A program made the position numbers and the translations under genes. The notes below the pieces were generated by a model. The model searched no databases. It worked only from the letters and a program-made list of their open reading frames with translations, and had not been told where the DNA came from. Positions 1 through 7,416 of a stretch of 10,133 nucleotides of DNA are shown here, piece by piece. Each line of letters begins with the position of its first letter. The first letter of the stretch is position 1. This stretch comes from Pyrinomonadaceae bacterium (GTDB taxonomy: Bacteria; Acidobacteriota; Blastocatellia; Pyrinomonadales; Pyrinomonadaceae), in the NCBI GenBank assembly GCA_025929655.1, contig JAICPV010000046.1, forward strand, positions 1 through 10,133. Reading direction: 5' to 3'.

Positions 1-337
1 GTTTGCCGGTGTTATTGACCACCACATGCACGTGATTCGTACGAACGTTTTGACCGTGCAAACCGTACTTTCGGGCACTGCAAACCTCGATTATCGCCTT
101 TTCAACAACTTTCCTTTGCTCGGCGCCTAAAAGATACGGTTCGTGCTTCATCAGTCGAGCTTTAACGGCCTCTTTGTCGACATCCGGTTTGATCATCGCC
201 GATCCATACCTATTGTGATAACGACGGTCGACCGAGCCTCTCTCATCGCCGTGAAGCCACGTCCCATAACACCGAAAAGTGATCAGATAACCTAATGCTA
301 TCGAGCGGTCCTGAAATTCGATGTAGTCTCGGTTCAT
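1..337 (-). CDS. REP-associated tyrosine transposase (RAYT / IS200-like Y1 family), N-terminal part, cut by window edge
   Basis: Reading the minus strand from an ATG at 337 gives an open frame of 112 codons that runs off the left edge, so the C-terminal part is missing. The translation starts MNRDYIEFQDRS and contains a segment LITFRCYGTWLHGDERGSVD, typical of the N-terminal half of the Y1_Tnp (IS200-like) fold. About 100 residues in is NHVHVVV, the histidine-hydrophobe-histidine (HUH) metal-binding motif of these single-strand DNA nucleases. The catalytic tyrosine would lie beyond the edge and cannot be checked. The frame is closed by a stop shortly upstream (about codon -14), and no clear ribosome site precedes the ATG, so the exact start is uncertain. 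Family members of this kind are usually single-copy domesticated transposases linked to REP palindromes, and such a repeat sits just upstream. It is divergent from the respiratory operon and probably functionally unrelated to it. Confidence 0.8.
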   Translation of the reverse strand, partial: MNRDYIEFQDRSIALGYLITFRCYGTWLHGDERGSVDRRYHNRYGSAMIKPDVDKEAVKARLMKHEPYLLGAEQRKVVEKAIIEVCSARKYGLHGQNVRTNHVHVVVNNTGK

Positions 338-361
338 CTGAGTTGAGCGGTAGTATACATG

Positions 362-406
362 AGCCCTTACTTACGTGCGGGCTACTGACACGTGCGGACT
401 ACTGAC
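362..406 (-). repeat. REP-like repeat: two tandem 17-base units and an imperfect palindrome with GTAG
   Basis: Two 17-base units lie head to tail at 373-389 and 390-406 and differ at one base (ACGTGCGGGCTACTGAC and ACGTGCGGACTACTGAC). On the minus strand each contains GTAG (plus-strand CTAC at 382-385 and 399-402). The first unit leads into an imperfect palindrome, AGCCC at 362-366 pairing with GGGCT at 379-383. A GTAG-type tetranucleotide at the 5' foot of a small palindrome, on the same strand as a RAYT gene, is the known architecture of REP elements. The assignment is inferred from this layout; the stem is short and only a genome-wide copy count would settle it. Confidence 0.5.
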
Positions 407-448
407 ACGGCCGTCAGCGCGATCCGCGGCCGAGGGTGACGGCTGTGT
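405..448. repeat. Inverted repeat, 12-base arms
   Basis: ACACGGCCGTCA at 405-416 and TGACGGCTGTGT at 437-448 are reverse complements at 11 of 12 positions, separated by a 20-base GC-rich loop. The left arm begins at the end of the second 17-base REP-like unit, so the whole 362-448 block may be one composite mobile repeat. It could instead be a transcription barrier between the two divergent genes, but it has no T tract on either side, which argues against a classical intrinsic terminator. Confidence 0.55.
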
Positions 449-499
449 TCAGGTCGAGCACGAAAGATCAAAGAAATTAGATTCGAACAAGTAAATCTG

Positions 500-512
500 C
501 CGCAATTTGCGG
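500..512. promoter_or_regulatory. Perfect palindrome upstream of actA, possible operator
   Basis: CCGCAATTTGCGG is a perfect dyad (CCGCAA and TTGCGG around one central T) in otherwise AT-rich sequence, about 165 bases before the actA start and just upstream of the best promoter-like boxes. Its size and position would suit a dimeric regulator binding site. I cannot name a regulator, and a 13-base dyad can occur by chance. Confidence 0.35.
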
Positions 513-533
513 AATAAGAAAGATTTAGTAAGA

Positions 534-572
534 TTGATTACAGTTTTACGGCAGTATTTCTCATTTCATACT
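534..572 (+). promoter_or_regulatory. Possible sigma-70-like promoter region for the act operon
   Basis: Two weak arrangements can be read in the AT-rich stretch. One is TTGATT at 534-539 with TATTTC at 555-560 (15-base spacing). The other is TTTACG at 545-550 with CATACT at 567-572 (16-base spacing). Neither is close to consensus. The location is plausible because this is the only AT-rich block ahead of an operon that has no other gap large enough for a promoter. The call rests mainly on position. Confidence 0.25.
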
Positions 573-674
573 TCTATTCGAACTGCACTCTTCTGCGGCG
601 GTCGCGTATCGATAGAGGTGTAGTCGGATCCGGTAGCGGCCGGGCGCGAAGGCTGCGATTTATAAGTCGTAATA

Positions 675-1334
675 ATGGCACAATTCTTTCATAAGAGCGC
701 GAACAACATTGCGCGGATCAGCATGATCCTGGCGGTTGTATTAGCGGGGACCGCGTTCTACGTTTACACACAGGTCGCTCGTTCTTCGTACCTGACGGGA
801 CGATATCTCGAAAAACAGCAGCCCGTTCAATTCAGCCACAAACATCACGTAGGCGACGACGGTATCGATTGCCGCTATTGCCATTCCACGGTAGAAACGA
901 CAGCGTCCGCGGGAATGCCCTCGACGGAAACCTGTATGAACTGCCACAGCCAGCTGTGGGCGGACAGTCCTTATCTGGAGCCGGTGCGCGCGAGCTTCCG
1001 TGACAACAAACCGATCGAGTGGGAACGCGTTCACGACCTTCCGGAGTTTGCGTATTTCAATCACAGCATTCATATCGCGAAGGGCGTCGGCTGCTCGACA
1101 TGCCACGGTCAGATCGACGATATGCCGTCGGTCTATCAGGAAAACACACTGCAGATGGAATGGTGCATCGCTTGCCACCGCGAGCCGCAGAAATACATTC
1201 GCCCGAAATCGGAGATTTACAACATGGATTGGCAGGATGCGGACCTGACCGCGGAGCAGCGCACGAAGCTGCGTGCGGACCACAAGATCCGCAGCACGGA
1301 ATTGCTTACGAGCTGTTCGACATGCCATCGATAG
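675..1334 (+). CDS. actA: ACIII subunit ActA, membrane-anchored pentaheme cytochrome c
   Basis: The 219-residue protein has five CXXCH heme c sites: C66-H70 (CRYCH), C87-H91 (CMNCH), C140-H144 (CSTCH), C164-H168 (CIACH) and C214-H218 (CSTCH). One uncleaved hydrophobic helix at about residues 13-33 should anchor it in the inner membrane with the hemes in the periplasm. Several extra histidines (H55, H57, H58, H130, H133, H203) are candidates for distal heme ligands. Five hemes and one N-terminal helix match ActA of Alternative Complex III, where it is the multiheme electron wire between the Fe-S subunit and downstream acceptors. It is the first gene of the operon and is followed after 20 bases by actB. 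It resembles class III / cytochrome c7-type multihemes, but the gene order makes ActA the firm call. Confidence 0.95.
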   Translation: MAQFFHKSANNIARISMILAVVLAGTAFYVYTQVARSSYLTGRYLEKQQPVQFSHKHHVGDDGIDCRYCHSTVETTASAGMPSTETCMNCHSQLWADSPYLEPVRASFRDNKPIEWERVHDLPEFAYFNHSIHIAKGVGCSTCHGQIDDMPSVYQENTLQMEWCIACHREPQKYIRPKSEIYNMDWQDADLTAEQRTKLRADHKIRSTELLTSCSTCHR

Positions 1335-1354
1335 GAAAAGGAATCGGTTAACAA

Positions 1355-4300
1355 ATGCCCAGCCAGGAAAGCAAACAGAATTTTGCATTGATGCGGGATA
1401 AGATCTTGTCCGGAGGCGGCAAGGATTATTGGCGCAGCATCGACGAATACGTCGACTCGCCGGAATTCGAAGAATTCGTCAAACGCGAATATCCGGTTCA
1501 TTCCGAGGATTGGGACACTTCGTTCAGCCGCCGAAATTTCGTCAAATTGATGGGCGCGACGCTGGCTTTCGCGGGCCTTTCCGGCTGCGTTATCCAGCCG
1601 GCCGAGCAGATCGTGCCTAATGTCCGCACGACGCCGGATACGCTGCCGGGCGTTCCGCTTTTCTTCGCGACGGCGATGTCGATAGGCGGATACGCCACCG
1701 GGCTTCTCGCGAAATCTTACGAAGGCCGGCCGGTAAAGCTGGAAGGGAATCCCGATCATCCGGGAAGCAACGGCGCGACGCATGTTTTCGCGCAGGCTGC
1801 ATTGCTGGACATGTACGACCCCGACCGCTCGCAGGAGGTCCAATTTCGCGGAACCCCGAAATCGTGGCAAAACTTCACGATGGTCCTTAGGTCCGCGATC
1901 GAAGAAAACCGTGCAGATGGCGGCGCCGGAATTCGGTTCTTGACGCCTACCGTCACATCGCCGACACTGATCGATCAGTTCACTCGGCTGCGTGCAGAGC
2001 TTCCCAATTTCCGCTGGTACGAATACGAGCCCGTAAATAACGACAATGCGATGGCTGGTGCGCGGATGGCTTTCGGTTCTCCGGTGCACAGCGTTTATCG
2101 TTTCGATCATGCGGAAAGGATCTTGTCGCTCGACGCGGACATTTTCTCTGGCACCAACCCGCGTTACATGGGTGACGCTATCAGCGGACGGCGTACTAAC
2201 GAACAGCGGCACGAGATGAACCGTATGTACGTCGTCGAAACAACTTTAAGCCTCATGGGCGCGAAGGCGGATCATCGCCTGGCCGTCAGGCCCAGCCAAA
2301 TGCCCGAGATCGCGAAAGCGATAGCTGCTGCCTTAGGCGTCGGCGGCGCCGCCTCTGCATACACGGAAAACGGCGCATGGATCGCGGCGATGGCGAAGGA
2401 CCTCCTCGAACATCGGGGCCGGTCATTGGTCGTCGCAGGTGACAATCAGCCGCCGATCGTCCATGCACTTGCACACGCTATGAACGGCGCTCTCGGCAAT
2501 GTCGGCACGACAGTAACCTATACCGATCCGATATCGGTCTCCGAGCGCTTGCAGATCGAAGGGCTTCGCGAACTCGTCGCAGACGTCGACGCAGGCCGCG
2601 TAAAGATGCTCGTGATGATGGGCGGGAATCCGGTCTACAACACGCCAGCCGATCTCCGGTTGAACCGCGAACGTCTCGATAAAGTTCCGCTCCGCATCCA
2701 TCAGGGTTTGCATTTCGACGAGACTGCGGAACATTGTCACTGGCACATCAACGGAAAGCATTTCCTGGAATCCTGGAGCGACGCCCGCGGTTTTGACGGA
2801 ACTGCCTCGATCGTCCAGCCATTGATCCAGCCCTTATACGCCGGACACAATGAGCACGAGCTCGTGCAGCTTTTCTTTCGGGAAAATTTCGACCAGCGCG
2901 ATATCGACATCGTAAAAGCGTTTTGGCAGTCGCAGAATATAAACATGGCCGGGCCCGTGGCGGCCCCGACAAACGCGCCGCAAACGACCTCGTCGGAATC
3001 GGCAAATACCGAAAACCACGGCGCGCGACCAGCGGCTTCGCCTGTTCAGACCGCTCGCCCGGCTGCCGATACGGCGCGGCCGGCACCGACGCAAGGGCCG
3101 AGGCCCGCAGCAAACGCGGCAACGCCGACCGCCGCCGCGATCTTCGAGGACAATTGGCGCAAGATCGTACATGACGGCGTCGTTCCAAATTCTGTTTCGC
3201 CGACCCGGACGATGACCGCCAACGCCGGATTTCTGTTGCAGCCTCAGCAAGTCCCGGCTTCCTCGGGCGCGATAGAGATCTCGATATTACCGGATCCGAG
3301 CATTTACGACGGCCGCTTTGCGAACAACGGCTGGCTGCAGGAATTGCCCAAGCCGCTCACCAAGGTCACCTGGGAAAACGTCGCACTGATCAGCCCGGCC
3401 ACCGCGGCACGACTTGGTTTGAACCGCGGCAATGACCCGGAAGAGATCTCAGGCGGCGAACGCGGGACCGCATTTATTAACACGCGCGGGTCCAACATGA
3501 CTGCGGACTTGGTTACGGTAAATTACCAGGGCGCGAATATTTCAAAAGGAGTGCCCGTTTGGATCCAGCCCGGCCAGCCGGACGATGTCGTAACGATCTA
3601 TCAGGGCTACGGCCGAACGCGTGCCGGACGAATTGGAACCGGTATCGGCTATAACGCATACGACGTTATGCGTTCGGATGCGATGAATTACGGGTTCGGG
3701 AGCATTACTGCGACCGGCGAGAAGGCGACCATCGCCACGACGCAGATCCACTTCAACATGGAGGGCCGCGACCTTCTGCGCGTGTTCGACCACGACGTTT
3801 TCGAGGCGACCCCCGAGGCATGGCATCAGCCGGACGAGTATCCGAAGACAATGTACCAGGACGCCGCGAAGCAGTACCAGGAGCAGTATGCGCGGCATTA
3901 CAAATGGGGAATGACGATCGACCTGAACGCCTGCGTCGGCTGCAATGCCTGCGTGATCGCGTGTCAGGCCGAAAACAATATTCCGGTTGTAGGAAAGGAG
4001 CAGGTCGAACGCAACCGCGAGATGCAGTGGCTTCGGATCGATTCGTATTACGGCGGGGAGGACGTCAATAATCCCAACGGCCCACACTTCCAGCCGGTTC
4101 TCTGCATGCAATGCGAGCAAGCACCGTGCGAGGTGGTCTGCCCGGTTACTGCTACAGTGCACAGTGCTGAAGGCCTTAACGACATGGTCTATAATCGCTG
4201 TGTCGGTACCCGCTATTGTTCGAACAACTGCCCTTATAAAGTACGCCGGTTCAACTTCCTTCTTTATCAGGATTGGGATACGCCGCAGTATAAGCTTATG

Positions 4301-4702
4301 CGCAACCCGGACGTCACGATTCGCAGCCGCGGCGTGATGGAGAAATGCACTTATTGCACTCAGCGGATCTCCGCCGCCAGGATCGAAGCGGAAAAGGACG
4401 GCCGCGTCATTGAGGACGGTGAGATCGTAACAGCCTGCCAGGCTGCCTGCCCGACGAACGCCTTCACCTTTGGCGATCTGAACGATCCGAACAGCGCCGT
4501 CTCGAAGGCGAAAAAGGAGCATCGCGATTATAAGCTTTTGAACGAGCTGAACACGCAGCCCCGAACGACATACCTGGCAGGCTTTAAGAACCAGAATAAA
4601 GAAATGCCGGATTATAAGGCGATGCCGCTACCGCCGGGGCACAGGGAATCGGCGACAGGCGGCGGGGAGAAGCCCAAACCGGAAGGCTCGGAAGCGCACT
4701 GA
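1355..4702 (+). CDS. actB: ACIII subunit ActB, TAT-exported molybdopterin-oxidoreductase-like / iron-sulfur fusion protein
   Basis: This 1115-residue protein joins two modules. Residues 1-57 are a polar extension, then a twin-arginine signal SRRNFVK (58-64), a hydrophobic stretch and a lipobox-like LSGC ending at C78. This late TAT signal is characteristic of the 'TAT-variant-translocated molybdopterin oxidoreductase' family. Residues about 85-840 resemble molybdopterin oxidoreductases; in characterised ACIII this domain holds no molybdenum cofactor. It is interrupted by an Ala/Pro-rich linker (about 531-595). The C-terminal ferredoxin-like module carries four Cys groups: C860/863/866/870; C917/920/925/929; C949/955/959; and C998/1001/1028/1032. 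The third group has Thr (T952) where a fourth Cys would be, fitting the single [3Fe-4S] centre beside three [4Fe-4S] centres known for ActB. An AGGAAAAGGAA ribosome site lies about 11 bases before the ATG. ActB passes electrons from quinol oxidation to the hemes. Confidence 0.95.
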   Translation: MPSQESKQNFALMRDKILSGGGKDYWRSIDEYVDSPEFEEFVKREYPVHSEDWDTSFSRRNFVKLMGATLAFAGLSGCVIQPAEQIVPNVRTTPDTLPGVPLFFATAMSIGGYATGLLAKSYEGRPVKLEGNPDHPGSNGATHVFAQAALLDMYDPDRSQEVQFRGTPKSWQNFTMVLRSAIEENRADGGAGIRFLTPTVTSPTLIDQFTRLRAELPNFRWYEYEPVNNDNAMAGARMAFGSPVHSVYRFDHAERILSLDADIFSGTNPRYMGDAISGRRTNEQRHEMNRMYVVETTLSLMGAKADHRLAVRPSQMPEIAKAIAAALGVGGAASAYTENGAWIAAMAKDLLEHRGRSLVVAGDNQPPIVHALAHAMNGALGNVGTTVTYTDPISVSERLQIEGLRELVADVDAGRVKMLVMMGGNPVYNTPADLRLNRERLDKVPLRIHQGLHFDETAEHCHWHINGKHFLESWSDARGFDGTASIVQPLIQPLYAGHNEHELVQLFFRENFDQRDIDIVKAFWQSQNINMAGPVAAPTNAPQTTSSESANTENHGARPAASPVQTARPAADTARPAPTQGPRPAANAATPTAAAIFEDNWRKIVHDGVVPNSVSPTRTMTANAGFLLQPQQVPASSGAIEISILPDPSIYDGRFANNGWLQELPKPLTKVTWENVALISPATAARLGLNRGNDPEEISGGERGTAFINTRGSNMTADLVTVNYQGANISKGVPVWIQPGQPDDVVTIYQGYGRTRAGRIGTGIGYNAYDVMRSDAMNYGFGSITATGEKATIATTQIHFNMEGRDLLRVFDHDVFEATPEAWHQPDEYPKTMYQDAAKQYQEQYARHYKWGMTIDLNACVGCNACVIACQAENNIPVVGKEQVERNREMQWLRIDSYYGGEDVNNPNGPHFQPVLCMQCEQAPCEVVCPVTATVHSAEGLNDMVYNRCVGTRYCSNNCPYKVRRFNFLLYQDWDTPQYKLMRNPDVTIRSRGVMEKCTYCTQRISAARIEAEKDGRVIEDGEIVTACQAACPTNAFTFGDLNDPNSAVSKAKKEHRDYKLLNELNTQPRTTYLAGFKNQNKEMPDYKAMPLPPGHRESATGGGEKPKPEGSEAH

Positions 4703-4735
4703 AGATAAAAAGGGAATTGGAATTGCCTCAATAGA

Positions 4736-6184
<1,449 letters not shown>

Positions 6185-6191
6185 ATTTGGT

Positions 6192-6725
6192 ATGAAAGAG
6201 AATCTTTACGGCTTGCTTGCGGAATTCGATACGCCGACCGAACTGGTCGACGCGGCGAATTCCGTTCGAGAGGCCGGATATAAAAGGACCGATGCCTTTT
6301 CGCCGTTTCCGATCCATGAGATCGACGAGGCGCTTGGGATCAAGCGGAGCATCCTGCCGGTACTGATATTTTTTGGCGGGCTGACGGGCACGCTTCTCGG
6401 TGTAAGCCTTCAGGTTTTTGTGCATTATATCGATTACCCGTTGAACATCGGCGGCCGTCCCTATCTTAGCTGGCTTTCTTTCGTTCCGCCGGCGTACGAG
6501 CTGACGATCCTTTTGGCCGGTTTCACGGCTGTTTTCGGGATGTTGTTTTTGAATGGGCTGCCACGGCCCTATCATCCTTTATTCAATGTGCCCAGATTCG
6601 CGCTGGCGACACGTGAAAAATTCTTCCTGCTCGTCGAAGCCTCGGATCCGAAATACAGCTATGACGAAACGCGGGCGATGCTCGAAGGGCTCGACGCCCA
6701 GGAGGTGTTCGATGTCCCCGAGTAA
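6192..6725 (+). CDS. actD: ACIII subunit ActD (DUF3341 membrane protein)
   Basis: The 177-residue protein starts MKENLYGLLAEFDTP, which is where DUF3341 proteins normally begin. The frame is open further upstream, to 6123 inside actC, but that extension is rich in Arg and unlike the family, so I chose the ATG at 6192, seven bases after the actC stop. A soluble ferredoxin-like N-terminal part contains the family motif SPFPIHEID (37-45). Two transmembrane helices follow at about 53-77 and 98-122, joined by a loop with PLNIGGRPYLSW. The C-terminal tail (SYDETRAMLEGLDAQEV) is cytoplasmic in known ACIII structures. ActD has no cofactor; it is a structural subunit that packs against ActC and ActF. 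Its 3' end overlaps actE by 14 bases. Confidence 0.93.
   Translation: MKENLYGLLAEFDTPTELVDAANSVREAGYKRTDAFSPFPIHEIDEALGIKRSILPVLIFFGGLTGTLLGVSLQVFVHYIDYPLNIGGRPYLSWLSFVPPAYELTILLAGFTAVFGMLFLNGLPRPYHPLFNVPRFALATREKFFLLVEASDPKYSYDETRAMLEGLDAQEVFDVPE
6701..6706 (+). promoter_or_regulatory. Shine-Dalgarno sequence that fixes the actE start
   Basis: GGAGGT ends five bases before the ATG at 6712 and lies inside the last codons of actD. It is the best ribosome site in the window. It decides the actE start although the reading frame is open to 6553, and it implies that actE is translated through coupling with actD. Confidence 0.75.
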
Positions 6726-7416
6726 GTTCCAAGTTCAAAGTTCCAAGTTCAAGGTTGCCGGTGTCGTGCTTATCGCTTGCTGCTTATTGCTTTCGGGCTG
6801 TGGTGTTCGTTTCGATATGCAGGACCAGCCTCGGTACAAGGCATACAAGAAAAGCGAGTTCTTTTCCGACAACCGAGCGTCGCGCGACATTCCCGAAGGT
6901 ACTGTCGCACGTGGTCAATTGAAGGAAAACAAGGCTTTCTTCACCGGCAAGATCGATAATCCGAATCCGAACGCGCAGGTGGAATCGACGACCAATGAGC
7001 AGGGCAACACCATCGTGACCTCTTTCCCGAACGCCATCGACGAGTTTCCGCTGCCCGTGACAAAAGAACTGATCGACCGTGGACAGAACCGCTATAACAT
7101 TTACTGCATCGTTTGCCACGGCCCGACCGGCAACGGTGACGGCATGATCGTTCGCCGAGGTTTCTCGCCGCCGCCGACATATCATGACGACCGTTTGCGG
7201 AACGCGCCCGTGGGACATTTCTTTGACGTGATGACGAACGGCTGGGGGAAGATGAACCCTTATGCTGACAAGCTTTCGGCGGCCGACCGCTGGGCCGTTG
7301 CAGCGTATATCCGTGCGCTTCAGGCCAGCCAGAATCCGGATCAAATCCTGAGGATGAACACAAACACCGCGCAGCCGGCGCCGCAAACACAAACAAGCCC
7401 CGGGGGTGGACATTGA
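6712..7416 (+). CDS. actE: ACIII subunit ActE, monoheme cytochrome c lipoprotein
   Basis: From the ATG at 6712 the protein has 234 residues. It begins with a lipoprotein signal peptide: a basic n-region (MSPSKFQVQSSKFKV), a hydrophobic core and lipobox LLSGC with the lipidated Cys at 30. A class I type cytochrome c domain follows: C132-H136 (CIVCH) is the single heme site, and M181 in NGWGKMNPYADKL is the probable distal ligand, followed by the closing helix DRWAVAAYIRALQ. The C-terminus is a flexible tail rich in Pro, Thr and Gln. In ACIII, ActE is the periplasmic cytochrome thought to hand electrons on toward the oxidase or a soluble carrier. The start codon sits inside actD (14-base overlap) and the stop overlaps the actF start by one base. 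The DNA coding for the signal peptide is made of heptanucleotide-like repeats, which is unusual (separate entry). Confidence 0.94.
   Translation: MSPSKFQVQSSKFKVAGVVLIACCLLLSGCGVRFDMQDQPRYKAYKKSEFFSDNRASRDIPEGTVARGQLKENKAFFTGKIDNPNPNAQVESTTNEQGNTIVTSFPNAIDEFPLPVTKELIDRGQNRYNIYCIVCHGPTGNGDGMIVRRGFSPPPTYHDDRLRNAPVGHFFDVMTNGWGKMNPYADKLSAADRWAVAAYIRALQASQNPDQILRMNTNTAQPAPQTQTSPGGGH
6724..6793 (+). repeat. Heptanucleotide-periodic repeat inside the actE signal-peptide region
   Basis: From 6724 the sequence reads AAGTTCC, AAGTTCA, AAGTTCC, AAGTTCA, AGGTTGC: a perfect tandem pair of 14-base units (6724-6737 and 6738-6751) made of near-identical heptamers. From 6766 the heptad spacing returns with GTGCTTA, TCGCTTG, CTGCTTA, TTGCTTT. 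The first block encodes the n-region and the second the hydrophobic core of the ActE signal peptide. Its first bases include part of the actD stop codon. Short heptamer tandem repeats of AAGTTCC type are common between genes in some bacteria; finding one inside a conserved operon and translated is unusual. Confidence 0.8.

Larger units (their letters stand above)
338..674. other. Intergenic region between divergent transposase gene and act operon
   Basis: I see no credible gene in these 337 bases. The left part (about 362-448) is GC-rich and consists of short direct and inverted repeats. The middle (about 460-600) is AT-rich, holds a perfect 13-base palindrome, and is the likeliest place for the act promoter. 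The last 70 bases before actA are GC-rich and could be 5' untranslated leader. The ATG of actA at 675 has no strong Shine-Dalgarno sequence close to it; a GAAGG stands over 20 bases upstream. Confidence 0.7.

Noticed and set aside
373..406. CRISPR-like direct repeats
   Set aside because: Only two 17-base units with no spacer between them and no cas gene; better explained as a REP-type repeat next to a RAYT gene.
1217..2212. Antisense open frame (331 codons) across the actA/actB junction
   Set aside because: Arg-rich product without domains, overlapping two certain genes.
3542..4522. Antisense open frame (326 codons) opposite the Fe-S module of actB
   Set aside because: The plus strand encodes four clear Fe-S cysteine groups here; the antisense product shows no motif.
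1355..4702. ActB as an active molybdenum enzyme such as polysulfide or tetrathionate reductase
   Set aside because: The fusion layout, late TAT signal and act gene order identify ActB, whose molybdopterin-like domain lacks the cofactor in characterised complexes.
6553..6711. N-terminal extension of actE into actD
   Set aside because: A lipoprotein signal begins at the ATG at 6712, with a strong GGAGGT five bases upstream.
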